Counted from the stretch's first letter, positions 1 through 8,517 are shown. The stretch is 64,000 bases of DNA from Deefgea chitinilytica (GCF_016881405.1 NZ_WOFE01000007.1:62001-126000), one strand, 5' to 3'. The notes: a model not told the origin generated them from the sequence alone. Numbers and translations are program-made.

Positions 1-439
1 GCGTGCTTTTGCGCCATAAGCCCCAAGTGTCTTGCGTGCGTTCGCGCACTTTTTTCCCGCGCTCAAGCACGATGGGTTTAAAGCCCATTTGCGCCAAAAT
101 TAGTGCAGCAAAGATGCCACAGGGGCCAAAGCCAACGACGATGGGGCGATGGGTGAGGGTCGCTGGTGCTTGGCCGACAAAGTGGTAGCTGGTGTCGGGC
201 GTGGGCAGCACGTGCGTATCGGCTTTGAATTGCGCGAGCAGTTTCTTTTCTAGCTGGCCGACGTCCAAATCAATGATATACGCCAGATTCATCATCCCTT
301 TGCGTGCATCGTAGCTGCGTTTGTAGACGATATAGCTATTGATGTCAGATTCACTAATTTTGAGATAGGTGGCGATGGCGGTATTGAGCTCGGCTTCAGT
401 ATGGTCGAGCGGCAGTTTGAGTTCGGTAATGCGGAGCAT
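1..439 (-). CDS. NAD(P)/FAD-dependent dehydrogenase (COG2509-like), N-terminal part only
   Basis: The gene runs off the left edge; only the first 146 codons are visible, starting at the ATG whose complement is at 437-439. The protein begins MLRITELKLPLDHTE. About residue 100 it has a Rossmann FAD-binding segment, VVGFGPCGIFAALILAQMG, followed by a conserved glutamate in VLERGKKVRERT. An N-terminal domain of about 95 residues before the dinucleotide fold is typical of the uncharacterised FAD-dependent dehydrogenases of COG2509. The substrate is unknown. It is likely a single gene: dsbA downstream on the same strand begins its own region after a separate terminator. Confidence 0.75.
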   Translation of the reverse strand, partial: MLRITELKLPLDHTEAELNTAIATYLKISESDINSYIVYKRSYDARKGMMNLAYIIDLDVGQLEKKLLAQFKADTHVLPTPDTSYHFVGQAPATLTHRPIVVGFGPCGIFAALILAQMGFKPIVLERGKKVRERTQDTWGLWRKST

Positions 440-530
440 GGTGATCCTTCAAGGTTGAGGTTTATTCAACAGGGTATTGCTTGCTAGCCATTCATTCGTA
501 ATGGCTGGCGTGATATACGTCGCTATCAAT

Positions 531-563
531 AAAAAAACGCCATGATGATTATTCATCATGGCG
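531..563 (-). terminator. Intrinsic terminator after dsbA
   Basis: An 11-bp perfect stem (538-548 pairing with 553-563) closes a 4-nt loop. On the minus strand it is followed by seven T residues (complement of 531-537). It lies 25 bp beyond the dsbA stop codon. Confidence 0.85.
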
Positions 564-587
564 CTGTATTTTATCAGGATTGACTGA

Positions 588-1238
588 TTATTTCTTTTTC
601 GCGGCCGGTGCTTTGCGACCTTTGGCGATCAACTCGTCGAGCATTTTGGTGATCGTGGCATCTTCTGCACCGACCATCGCAGGGCTGGTCACCCATTTAC
701 CATTAACGATAAAAGTTGGTACGCCATCGATTTGGTAGTCACGCGTCATCGCTGCCAAATTTTTGAGTTGTGCATTGGTGGAGAAACCGTTGTAGACGGC
801 TTTGAATTTAGCGACGTCAATGCCTTGGCTTTTCACCCATTCCAGTAATTTGGCTTCGTTACGTAGTTCGATACGGTCGGTTTGTATTGCTTTCATTACG
901 GCTTGTTGGTGCTTGCCATCGAGTCCTAACGCTTGCAAAGCGAGGAAGATTTTGGCGTGACCTTCCATATCGTTACGGCCATCCCACATCACATGCACAC
1001 GGCGGAAGTTGACGTCTTTCGGTAATTTTGCTGCCCATGCTTCTACATGCGGTTCAACGGCATAGCAATGCGGGCAGCCGTACCAAAAAAATTCGATCAC
1101 TTCTTGTTTGCCAGCAACGGCAACCGGCATTGGTTTGCTCAGCGCTTTAAAGTCTTTACCTTCGGTAAAGGCAAAAGCACTTGATGCGCTCAGCAAAGAG
1201 GCGGCCAATACAACGGTTTTAATCCAGTTTTTGAGCAT
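588..1238 (-). CDS. dsbA: Thiol:disulfide interchange protein DsbA
   Basis: Periplasmic disulfide oxidase that introduces disulfide bonds into exported proteins and is itself reoxidised by DsbB. The 216-residue product starts with a signal peptide (MLKNWIKTVVLAASLL..., cleavage near SAFA). The active site is C55-P-H-C58 in FWYGCPHC, the classical DsbA dipeptide. The cis-proline loop is GVPTFIVNG near residue 175. The start is supported by AGGA seven bases upstream on the minus strand. It follows a SPOR-domain gene, an order common in Neisseriales. A second DsbB/DsbA-like pair lies at 53630-54735, so the cell encodes at least two such oxidoreductases. Confidence 0.95.
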   Translation of the reverse strand: MLKNWIKTVVLAASLLSASSAFAFTEGKDFKALSKPMPVAVAGKQEVIEFFWYGCPHCYAVEPHVEAWAAKLPKDVNFRRVHVMWDGRNDMEGHAKIFLALQALGLDGKHQQAVMKAIQTDRIELRNEAKLLEWVKSQGIDVAKFKAVYNGFSTNAQLKNLAAMTRDYQIDGVPTFIVNGKWVTSPAMVGAEDATITKMLDELIAKGRKAPAAKKK

Positions 1239-1326
1239 GTTTGCTTCCTAGAAAAAGGTAAGGAGTTCGGCATTCGGCAAAAGAGGAGCCGGATCTGTTT
1301 TTGCTCCTCGTGCCTTGCCTCACAAA

Positions 1327-2055
1327 TTAATTTGCTTTAATCACAGCACTGTCGATGCCATTGGTTTTCAATTGTTTGCGTACTGTATCGAGTTCAGCGG
1401 CAGAATTAAAGGGGCCAACGCGAACTCGGTGCCAAATTCCTTTGTCGGGTACATCAGACGTCAGAATTCGTGATTCAACCCCAATTAGTGCGAGTTTTGC
1501 TTTGAGGTTGTCGGCGTCACCTTCGTCTTTAAATGCGCCGACTTGCAGCCAAGCGGGTTTCATTGCTTCTTCTTTAGCGGTGCTGCTGGCTGCCGTTTTT
1601 GCGGCTGATGCTTTAACCGCAGAGGCTTTGGCTGCCGATGCTTTGACTGGGGTCGGTTTGGCTTCTGCTGGCGCTTGCTCATTGAGCTCGGGTAGCATTT
1701 TATAAAAATCAAAGCGCTCTTCGCTGGCTGCCGTTGTCGCAGGTTTGCTGGCGACTGCGCTACTGGTTTCTACTGCGGGAGCAGGGTTTTCTTTGCCATT
1801 TCCGGGCAATAATACTTCAGGTATATTGGCTGCTGCTTCTGGCGCCGAGCCAATTGCATCCGCTGGCGTGCTTTTGCTGCTTTGAAATGGATTGCTGCGA
1901 TTTAAAAATAAGGCCACTACTACAGCAATCGCAATCCCCACAAATAAACCCAGTAACAGCCCCGTAATCAGTGAGCTACCACCATTTTTTTTGCTGCTAT
2001 TGGCGCTCGCGGTGCGGTTGTTACGGCTGGATTTCATGTCACGGCTCATGGTCAA
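1327..2055 (-). CDS. SPOR-domain membrane protein (FtsN-like)
   Basis: Probable bitopic inner-membrane protein that binds denuded peptidoglycan at the division site. A basic N-terminus (1-26) precedes one membrane helix (about 29-51). A long Pro/Ala/Lys-rich periplasmic linker follows, with the motif DFYKMLPE (116-123) and a short Lys-Ala-Ser repeat (137-153). The SPOR domain spans about 166-242 (WLQVGAFKDEGDA ... HRVRVGPF). The start is ambiguous: TTG at 2055 has GGAG five bases upstream, while ATG at 2049 is 11 bases from the same site. FtsN itself is not proven; many SPOR proteins share this layout. Residues are numbered from the TTG. Confidence 0.85.
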   Translation of the reverse strand: MTMSRDMKSSRNNRTASANSSKKNGGSSLITGLLLGLFVGIAIAVVVALFLNRSNPFQSSKSTPADAIGSAPEAAANIPEVLLPGNGKENPAPAVETSSAVASKPATTAASEERFDFYKMLPELNEQAPAEAKPTPVKASAAKASAVKASAAKTAASSTAKEEAMKPAWLQVGAFKDEGDADNLKAKLALIGVESRILTSDVPDKGIWHRVRVGPFNSAAELDTVRKQLKTNGIDSAVIKAN

Positions 2056-2358
2056 ACTATCTCCGGCGATTCGCGCCTTGTATCGTGCCTAGCATTATTC
2101 TAGGTTAATACTTGTTGTCGCTTAACAGCGGCTTGGGCTTCGTATTTCAGCACACAATCAGCTCAAACACGATGACAAAGCCAAGCGTCAACTAACCTTA
2201 ACAATGCAGTGCAATTTAATCAGTCTTTAATCGGCTAATTCTACCGTGCTTTGCGGTTTACGACAGCGCAATATTGACTTTGCAATTGCGGTTGTGAACA
2301 AAAGCATGAATATCATTTGCTTGGTTCTGTTGTAAGTTAGTCGGGAAGATTGTTTTCT

Positions 2359-2387
2359 TTGATAATAATTCTCAATTGTAATATATT
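2359..2387 (+). promoter_or_regulatory. Promoter of the iron operon
   Basis: TTGATA (2359-2364), 17-bp spacer, TATATT (2382-2387): each hexamer matches the sigma-70 consensus at five of six positions. The predicted start of transcription is near 2394, giving a leader of about 37 nt before the ATG at 2431. The Fur-type box at 2360-2374 overlaps the -35 element. The remainder of the 2056-2358 gap, between the divergent SPOR gene and this promoter, shows nothing else I can name. Confidence 0.7.
2360..2374 (+). promoter_or_regulatory. Fur box 1
   Basis: TGATAAT-A-ATTCTCA matches the 7-1-7 Fur consensus TGATAATNATTATCA at 13 of 14 defined positions. It overlaps the -35 element of the promoter at 2359-2387, the usual position for repression by Fur-Fe(II). 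Confidence 0.8.
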
Positions 2388-2396
2388 CGCAGTAAT

Positions 2397-2411
2397 AAAG
2401 AATAATTCTCA
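2397..2411 (+). promoter_or_regulatory. Fur box 2 (weaker)
   Basis: The half-site ATTCTCA is intact and the other half is poor (10 of 14 overall). It shares an exact 13-mer, AATAATTCTCAAT, with box 1 (2364-2376 and 2401-2413), 37 bp apart. It lies around the predicted transcription start, so it could hold a second Fur dimer. Confidence 0.55.
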
Positions 2412-2430
2412 ATACAAAAGGGTGAGCTTG

Positions 2431-3159
2431 ATGCGAAAACATAATTTAATCATGACTGCAGTGCTGTGTTCGGCGATGGGCTGGGCGCATGCTTATGATG
2501 ATGCCGACACGGCCGGTTTGGGTAAGGTGGAACTAGAAATCGCGACAGAACGCGCGACTAATGACATTGGCAATACGGAAAATTGGGAAACCACGGCGAC
2601 CCTTACTTATGGTGTGACCGAGACATTTGATCTGTCGTTGACGCTGCCGCATCTGGTTAATAAGGCCGATGATGTGGCGACTGAATCGGGGCTCGGTGAC
2701 GTAAGCCTAGGTCTGAAATGGCGTTTTCTAGAGGCCGATGCTTTAAAAATGGCGCTAGCAGGTGAGCTGATCACCGCGACGGGCAATGATGACAAAGGCC
2801 TAGGCGCAGGGCGCACGCAATATGTAGCAACTTTGATTGCCGCTTATGAACTGGGCGATGTGACTTTATTCGGTAATGCTGGTTACTTCTATAACAATAA
2901 TCGCGTGGATGAACGCAAAAACATCTGGCAAACCGCTGTTGCAGCGGAGTACAAATTCAATGAGCAATGGTCAGTGAATACCGAGTGGACTTTGGAGCGC
3001 AACGCCGATGCCAATTCAAATCGCGATCCATCGACGGTGGGCTTGGGGGTGACTTATTCGCCTTCGGAATTGCTGGATATTGATGTTGCTTATCACCACG
3101 GCTTAAATCATGCCGCAGACGATCATGTTGTGAGCGCTGGGCTTACTTTCCATTTCTAG
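2431..3159 (+). CDS. Outer-membrane beta-barrel transporter-like protein (MetA-pathway family)
   Basis: A 242-residue exported protein. The ATG at 2431, after GGGTGAG, gives a clean signal peptide (MRKHNLIMTAVLCSAMGWAHA). The mature part is a series of amphipathic beta strands (TATLTYGVTETFDLSLTLP, GDVSLGLKWRF, LFGNAGYFYNN) and ends in HVVSAGLTFHF with a terminal aromatic, the sorting signal of outer-membrane barrels. It resembles the Phenol_MetA_deg / 'transporter' family, whose members are mostly uncharacterised. As the first gene behind a Fur-type promoter and ahead of two imelysins, it may pass iron or an iron complex across the outer membrane; that role is inferred from context. Confidence 0.7.
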   Translation: MRKHNLIMTAVLCSAMGWAHAYDDADTAGLGKVELEIATERATNDIGNTENWETTATLTYGVTETFDLSLTLPHLVNKADDVATESGLGDVSLGLKWRFLEADALKMALAGELITATGNDDKGLGAGRTQYVATLIAAYELGDVTLFGNAGYFYNNNRVDERKNIWQTAVAAEYKFNEQWSVNTEWTLERNADANSNRDPSTVGLGVTYSPSELLDIDVAYHHGLNHAADDHVVSAGLTFHF

Positions 3160-3258
3160 CCGACTGTTGCTAAACGATTGTGAGTCACTCGCGATCGTTT
3201 GACAGCATGCTCTGCAAATAGACCGTTTTGAATGAAGACCAGATTGGGAGTTAGTGAA

Positions 3259-4392
3259 TTGAAACAAATCATTGCAGCGTGTCTGCTTAGCTTGTGCTCG
3301 CTTTGGGTATCGGCTGCTGAAGTCACTCAGTCCGATGTCATTGAGCAGTATGCCAGCTTGGTTTCTGCGTCGTATCAAGACGCTTTAGCTAGCGCACAAG
3401 AAATGCAAAGCAAGATTGATGCATTTGTGGCGCAGCCAAGTGCGGAGACGCTTAAAGCCGCGCAGGCGGCGTGGCTCGAGGCGCGTGAGTGGTACGGTCA
3501 AACTGAAGCGTTCCGTTTTTATGGCGGCCCTATTGATTCAGAAACCGGACCGGAAGGCTTTATCAATGGCTGGCCGTTGGATGAAGCGTACATTGATTAT
3601 GTGAAAGGCAAACCCAAAGCCGGCATTATTAATAGCAAAACCCCCATTACCGAGGCCAAATTACGCAGTTTGAACGAGCGTGGCGGTGAAGAAAACATTG
3701 CCACTGGCTGGCACGCTATTGAGTTTTTGTTGTGGGGGCAGGATTTTAATCAGGACGGTGCTGGGCAACGCGCTTACACCGATTACACGACGGCAGCCAA
3801 TGCCGAGCGCCGCAAGCAATACCTGACGCTGGTGACGCAAATGCTCGTGGCCGACTTGGCTCGAGTTGAAAAGCAATGGCGTGCCGGTGAAAAGAATTTC
3901 CGTGCTCAGTTTGTAGCCAAAGGCGATGAGAGCATCAAAAAAATGCTCACTGGTTTGGGGACGCTAAGCCGTGGCGAGTTGGCGGGAGAGCGCACCGAAG
4001 TGGCACTCGACACGCAAAATCAAGAAGACGAGCACTCTTGTTTTTCGGACAACACGCACCGCGATTTAGTTAATAACGCCAGAGGCATTCAGAACGTTTG
4101 GGAAGCGCGTTTTGTCCGTCGCTCGGGCGAGATCGTTGAAGGCGCCAGCTTGCGTGACTTAGTGGCGCAGAAAAATCCGGCAGTGGCACAAACCGTGAGT
4201 CGGGATATCGCTCAGTCAGTTAAGCTGGCCGAAGCGGTTCAAGCGCCGTTTGATCGTGAAATCGTCGGCAAAAAAGATGCTCCAGGTCGGCAACGTCTAC
4301 AAGCTTTGGTCGAATCACTCAAAGCGCAAGCTAAAAGCTTAGTTGAGGCCGCCAAAGTCTTGGGGATTAAGCGGCTCAATACCAGCGTATAA
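3259..4392 (+). CDS. Imelysin-family iron-regulated protein (IrpA/ICMP-like), GxHxxE type
   Basis: Periplasmic or lipid-free surface protein of the imelysin superfamily, linked to iron acquisition. I place the start at TTG 3259, not at the upstream ATG 3232: GGGAG at 3246-3250 is eight bases from the TTG, and this start gives a normal signal peptide (MKQIIAACLLSLCSLWVSA). The product is then 377 residues. The family signature GxHxxE is present as GWHAIE (residues 150-155), followed by FLLWGQD. A second signature region, EDEHSCFSDNTH, lies near residue 255. It sits 99 bp after the barrel gene and 80 bp before the di-haem oxidoreductase, with an attenuator-like hairpin between. Confidence 0.88.
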   Translation: MKQIIAACLLSLCSLWVSAAEVTQSDVIEQYASLVSASYQDALASAQEMQSKIDAFVAQPSAETLKAAQAAWLEAREWYGQTEAFRFYGGPIDSETGPEGFINGWPLDEAYIDYVKGKPKAGIINSKTPITEAKLRSLNERGGEENIATGWHAIEFLLWGQDFNQDGAGQRAYTDYTTAANAERRKQYLTLVTQMLVADLARVEKQWRAGEKNFRAQFVAKGDESIKKMLTGLGTLSRGELAGERTEVALDTQNQEDEHSCFSDNTHRDLVNNARGIQNVWEARFVRRSGEIVEGASLRDLVAQKNPAVAQTVSRDIAQSVKLAEAVQAPFDREIVGKKDAPGRQRLQALVESLKAQAKSLVEAAKVLGIKRLNTSV

Positions 4393-4429
4393 ACTTAGAC
4401 CAAGTTCGAGCGGCTTCCGTTCTCACAAC

Positions 4430-4460
4430 AACCTCAGCGTGCTGCGCTGGGGTTTTGTTA
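4430..4460 (+). terminator. Intra-operon hairpin, possible partial terminator
   Basis: AACCTCAGCG (4430-4439) pairs with CGCTGGGGTT (4445-4454) through one G-T wobble around a 5-nt loop, then TTGTTATT. The interrupted T tract suggests partial readthrough. It separates the first imelysin gene from the di-haem oxidoreductase and could set their ratio. Confidence 0.5.
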
Positions 4461-4472
4461 TTCAGGAAAGTA

Positions 4473-5876
4473 ATGATGCAGCGTAAATTGAGCTTGATCG
4501 CTTGCTTGCTGGCAGGTTCGGTACTGGCTTACGAAGGCCAAGCGATGCTGGCTTTGTTTGAACCTAGCGAAGAATTCCCTGCTGGCGAAGTGGGAACCAT
4601 TGATGATCATGGTAAAAATGCGTTTTCTTTGCCGTATCCGGGCTTAACTGACGAGCAAAAAACCGATTTTGTGGTCGGCAATTCATTTTTTAAAAAACCG
4701 TGGGTTGAAGCACCCTCATCGACGACTGCGCGAGATGGTTTGGGACCGCATTTTGTCGCTAATTCTTGCGGCGCTTGCCATGCGCTTGATGGTCGTGGCG
4801 CACCACCAGATTTTAAAAATGGTATTCAACAAGAGCAACCAATGGCCTTGTTACTGCGTTTATCGATTCCGGGGCAGCCGGAACCGAAGCCTGATCCGGT
4901 GTATGGCGGTCAGCTGAATAATCAAGCGGTGCGTGGCGTGAAACCCGAAGGTAAAGTGGCGATTCGTTATGAGGAAATTCATGGTCAGTTTGCCGATGGC
5001 ACGCCGTACTCCTTGCAAAAACCGCATTATCAAATTTCGCAGTTGGCCTATGGTCCACTGCATAAAGAAATTATGATTTCACCACGTATTGCGCCGCAGA
5101 TGATAGGTTTAGGACTGTTGGAGGCAATACCCGAGGCAGCGATCTTGCAGAATGCGACACGTCAGCGGCAAGAGGGCAAAGGCATCGCTGGGCAGCCCAA
5201 TTATGTGATGGATGCATTTGCTGGCAAAGAATTGATTGGTCGTTTTGGCTGGAAAGCGAATGTTGGTAGCGTGGCGCAGCAAACTGCCGGCGCGTTTTTG
5301 GGCGATATTGGCATTACCTCCAGCAAAAATCCGCACGAAGAATGCATGCCCAAGCAAAAAGATTGCTTGCGTGCACCGAATGGCGGCCAGCCGGAAATCG
5401 ACGATGACAAACTCGCGCAAGTGATTTTCTATTCACAAACGCTGGCGGTACCAACGCGGCGTGATGCTGACAGCAGCGATGTGCTGCGCGGCAAGCAGAT
5501 TTTTAGCGATGCGAATTGCGCGAGCTGCCATACGCCAAGCTACAAAACCGCCGAGTTTACGGCGATCCCGCAATTGGCTAATCAGACGATTTATCCCTAC
5601 ACCGATTTGCTATTACACGATATGGGCGACGGCTTGGCCGATGGTCGCCCCGATGGCCGCGCCAACGGCAAACAGTGGAAAACGCCGCCGCTGTGGGGTT
5701 TGGGTTTGGTAAAAACCGTCAATGGTCATACCCGCTACCTGCACGATGGTCGCGCGCGCAATATGCTGGAGGCGGTGTTGTGGCACGGTGGCGAAGCCGA
5801 GGCCAGTAAGCAGGCAGTGCTGAAATTGAGTGCGGCAGATCGAGACAAGCTGCTGAAATTTTTGAATTCTCTTTAA
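4473..5876 (+). CDS. Di-haem oxidoreductase family protein (DHOR / DUF1111)
   Basis: Exported c-type haem protein of about 467 residues. The signal peptide is MMQRKLSLIACLLAGSVLA. There are two CxxCH haem sites: CGACH, in a context ending in HALDGRGAPP, in the N-terminal half, and CASCH near residue 350. The C-terminal part carries DLLLHDMGDGLADGR, LWGLGL and YLHDGRARN, features of the DHOR family, formerly 'thiol oxidoreductase' and related to MauG/di-haem peroxidases. ATG 4473 and 4476 are adjacent; AGGA at 4464-4467 fits either. Members sit next to imelysins in Fur-controlled operons of several proteobacteria. A role in redox handling of iron is plausible but untested. Confidence 0.88.
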   Translation: MMQRKLSLIACLLAGSVLAYEGQAMLALFEPSEEFPAGEVGTIDDHGKNAFSLPYPGLTDEQKTDFVVGNSFFKKPWVEAPSSTTARDGLGPHFVANSCGACHALDGRGAPPDFKNGIQQEQPMALLLRLSIPGQPEPKPDPVYGGQLNNQAVRGVKPEGKVAIRYEEIHGQFADGTPYSLQKPHYQISQLAYGPLHKEIMISPRIAPQMIGLGLLEAIPEAAILQNATRQRQEGKGIAGQPNYVMDAFAGKELIGRFGWKANVGSVAQQTAGAFLGDIGITSSKNPHEECMPKQKDCLRAPNGGQPEIDDDKLAQVIFYSQTLAVPTRRDADSSDVLRGKQIFSDANCASCHTPSYKTAEFTAIPQLANQTIYPYTDLLLHDMGDGLADGRPDGRANGKQWKTPPLWGLGLVKTVNGHTRYLHDGRARNMLEAVLWHGGEAEASKQAVLKLSAADRDKLLKFLNSL

Positions 5877-5935
5877 AAAAATTGGTGCTCATAGCTGGTG
5901 TTGAAGCTATGCGGCAGATAAGAAGGACGACATTA

Positions 5936-6904
5936 ATGCGTTGGATTGCTACTGTATTGCTCGCCGCAGGTTTAGCCCAGGCTGAGCCCTCCGTGCCTGA
6001 CGTGGCTTGGTCGCAAACATGGGTGGACCAAGCTTATTTGCCGCGCCATGCGGCTTTAACGCAAGCTGCCGATGCATTGGCCAGCGCCAGCTCGGCATTT
6101 TGCGAACAGCCAACACCAGCTCAGCTTGAGACGGTTAAACACTATTGGCTTCGGACCAGTCAAGCATGGCGGGCGATGGATGGAGCCCCGGCGGGGCCGA
6201 TGGTGCTGGAGCGTTTGGGGCGCAAAATCGACTTTCGTCCGACCCGAGTGGATGATTTAGAAGCGGCGATTCTCAGTGGCGACAACAGCAACGCCGCGAC
6301 GCGCGGTTTGCCTGCGATGGAGTATTTATTGTGGGGCAATGCGCAGCCGAAATTGCAATTGGCCAAGCTCAAGCAGCCTGAGCGTTGTGCGTATTTGCAC
6401 AAAATGGCGCAGCAAGTGGCCGAGCAGACTCATCTGCTTGATCAACCGTGGTCGGTTTATCGACTTGAACTGGGCGCAGAAAACCCATTCTTCCGCGAAA
6501 ATCTCTTGTCGGAGCATATCAATTTGCTGCTTTCAAGTATGGGCAGCTTGCATAAACGAATGCCAACGGCGGCAGAGTTAAAACCAGAGCAATTTGCTGA
6601 ATGGCGTAGCGGTAGCAGTCACGCGCAATTTATGGCGCAAGTGGCTGGGATGAATCTAGCGCTGCAAGCTGTGGTGCAGCGCTTGCAGATGGAGGGCGCC
6701 GCTGATTTGGCGCAGCAAGTGAGCCAAGACATGGCGCAAGTGCAAATGACTTGTCAAAGTGTGCCATCCAATCTGGCGCAAAGCTCAGTAAAAGCAAGGT
6801 CGGCGTGCAGCAAGGCGATTGACACATTGAAAGGGCGTTTGCAAAGCAAGGTCGGTGAACAGTTCGATTTAACTTTGGGCTTTACCGAAGGCGATGGCGA
6901 TTGA
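5936..6904 (+). CDS. Second imelysin-family protein, His of GxHxxE replaced
   Basis: A 322-residue exported protein. The start is ATG 5936, with AAGGA (5923-5927) eight bases upstream, giving the signal peptide MRWIATVLLAAGLAQA. The imelysin fold is recognisable from YWLRTSQAWRAMDGAP, RVDDLEAAILSGDN and GLPAMEYLLWGN. In the signature GxHxxE the histidine is replaced by proline (GLPAME), unlike the upstream paralogue, which has GWHAIE. Other members that pair with an ICMP-type imelysin show the same change, as I recall, so this is probably a distinct subfamily rather than a decayed copy. The stop codon overlaps the next ATG by one base (TGATG). Confidence 0.85.
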   Translation: MRWIATVLLAAGLAQAEPSVPDVAWSQTWVDQAYLPRHAALTQAADALASASSAFCEQPTPAQLETVKHYWLRTSQAWRAMDGAPAGPMVLERLGRKIDFRPTRVDDLEAAILSGDNSNAATRGLPAMEYLLWGNAQPKLQLAKLKQPERCAYLHKMAQQVAEQTHLLDQPWSVYRLELGAENPFFRENLLSEHINLLLSSMGSLHKRMPTAAELKPEQFAEWRSGSSHAQFMAQVAGMNLALQAVVQRLQMEGAADLAQQVSQDMAQVQMTCQSVPSNLAQSSVKARSACSKAIDTLKGRLQSKVGEQFDLTLGFTEGDGD

Positions 6905-8010
6905 TGCTGGCGAGGCGGCAGTTTTTATTGCAATTGGCGGCGCTGGCCTTGCCTAACTCCTTATCGTTACCAGTGTTGGCGGCCAGTCGCAATTCGGCTG
7001 ATATTGAGCAAGTGCTGCTTAGTGCGAGCTGGGATGCCACGGCCGATGGCGAGGCGCAAGGTGTTTTTCATTCTCTAGCGAACTCCACCGCGCCAGCGAT
7101 CACTTTGCCCGGGCGCGGCCATGGGATTGTGCCTTTGCCCCATGAACTGAAAGGGCAAGCGATTATTGTCAGCCGACGTTTGGGTTCTTGGCTAGCCAAG
7201 GTCGATTGGCGAGAGGGCAAGCTGCTGCAATTGATTGAGGCGGAATTTGATCGGCAGTTTTTCGGTCATGCGCTCGTAACGCCCGATGGTAAAACGCTAA
7301 TCACGACTGAAAATGACGGTGAAACAGGGCAGGGGGTTTTAGGTCTCTATTCAACGGCAACTTTAAAACGCCTCGGTGAAATACCTAGCCATGGTATTGG
7401 TCCACATGAATTGATTTGGCTGGAGCAGGGTAAGATACTGGCTGTTGCCAATGGTGGTATTTTAACGCTGCCAGAAACGGGGCGACGTAAACTGAATGTT
7501 GACGCGATGCACCCCACGCTGTCTTTGCTGGCATGGCCGTCAGGCGAATTGCTCAATCAATATGCGCTATCTGATCCGGCCTTAAGTATCCGTCATCTGG
7601 CACTCGCCGCCGATGGTAGCTTGGGTATCGCTTTGCAGGCCGAATATCGAGACCGCACTGCTCATAGGAATGCGCCGCTGTTGGCGGTGTTGCGCCAAGG
7701 GCAATTGCAGCTCGCTGCGCAGCCCGACGGTTTGCAAGGCTATGCTGCGAGTATTGCGGCGGTAGGGAATACCTTTTTAATTTCAGCCTTAAAAGGCAAT
7801 GCGCTGGCGCGCTGGCGTAGCGATGGTACGCCTTTAGCACCAATCGCAATGCCGCGCCCAGCGGGGATTGTCAGCGATGGGCAGCAAGCCTGGGTGAGTA
7901 GTGAAAGCGGTATTTTGGCGCATTTCGAGCCCCATTCGGCGAAGTTGACGCCATTAAAGTCGGTCGCAACTCACCGCTGGGATAATCATCTGGTGATTGC
8001 AAAGCGTTAA
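6904..8010 (+). CDS. DUF1513 family exported protein
   Basis: A 368-residue protein whose ATG overlaps the preceding stop codon. The N-terminus has a twin-Arg-like pair and a hydrophobic stretch (MLARRQFLLQLAALALPN), possibly a Tat or Sec signal; the consensus is incomplete. The rest is repetitive beta structure with elements such as GRGHGIVPLPHE, FGHALVTPDGKTLITTEND and GIGPHELIWLE, consistent with a propeller. DUF1513 proteins are the regular last gene of imelysin/DHOR operons; their biochemical role is unknown. No terminator is evident before the YehS-like gene. Confidence 0.8.
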   Translation: MLARRQFLLQLAALALPNSLSLPVLAASRNSADIEQVLLSASWDATADGEAQGVFHSLANSTAPAITLPGRGHGIVPLPHELKGQAIIVSRRLGSWLAKVDWREGKLLQLIEAEFDRQFFGHALVTPDGKTLITTENDGETGQGVLGLYSTATLKRLGEIPSHGIGPHELIWLEQGKILAVANGGILTLPETGRRKLNVDAMHPTLSLLAWPSGELLNQYALSDPALSIRHLALAADGSLGIALQAEYRDRTAHRNAPLLAVLRQGQLQLAAQPDGLQGYAASIAAVGNTFLISALKGNALARWRSDGTPLAPIAMPRPAGIVSDGQQAWVSSESGILAHFEPHSAKLTPLKSVATHRWDNHLVIAKR

Positions 8011-8052
8011 GGCAGGTACAATAGCGAGATTCACCGCAAAAGGATTGCCACC

Positions 8053-8517
8053 ATGTTAAATAATGACGTACTGCGTAGCGTGCGCTATATGCTGGATTTG
8101 AGCGATGCCAAGCTCGTTGAGATCGCGCAATTGGCAGGTCATACGGTCGACAAAGCCACGATGCAATCGTTTCTGAAAAAAGACACTGAGCTGGACTACG
8201 CCGAATGCGACGACATCACGATGGCGCATTTCTTGGATGGTTTGGTGTATTTTCGTCGTGGCAAAGATGAATCACGTCCAGCGCTGCCAATTGAATTGCC
8301 GGTGACCAATAATCTGGTACTGAAAAAACTGCGCGTCGCGTTTGAGCTCAAAGACGATGATATCTACGCGATGCTGGCTGATGCGGGTTTTGAAGTCTCG
8401 AAACCAGAGCTTTCTGCGTTGTTCCGCAAAAAAGACCACAAACACTTTCGCCCGTGCGGAGACCAGTTTTTGCGCAACTTCCTGAAAGGTCTGACGCTGA
8501 GGGTGCGTAAAGTTTAA
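8053..8517 (+). CDS. DUF1456 family protein (YehS-like)
   Basis: A 154-residue cytosolic protein made of two similar halves, each with a helical unit beginning NDVLRSVRYMLDLSD and NNLVLKKLRVAFELKDDD and ending with FLxGL (AHFLDGLVYFRRG, RNFLKGLTLRVRK). This internal duplication is characteristic of DUF1456, to which E. coli YehS belongs. The function is unknown. AAGGA lies upstream of the ATG (aaaaggattgccaccATG). Confidence 0.85.
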   Translation: MLNNDVLRSVRYMLDLSDAKLVEIAQLAGHTVDKATMQSFLKKDTELDYAECDDITMAHFLDGLVYFRRGKDESRPALPIELPVTNNLVLKKLRVAFELKDDDIYAMLADAGFEVSKPELSALFRKKDHKHFRPCGDQFLRNFLKGLTLRVRKV

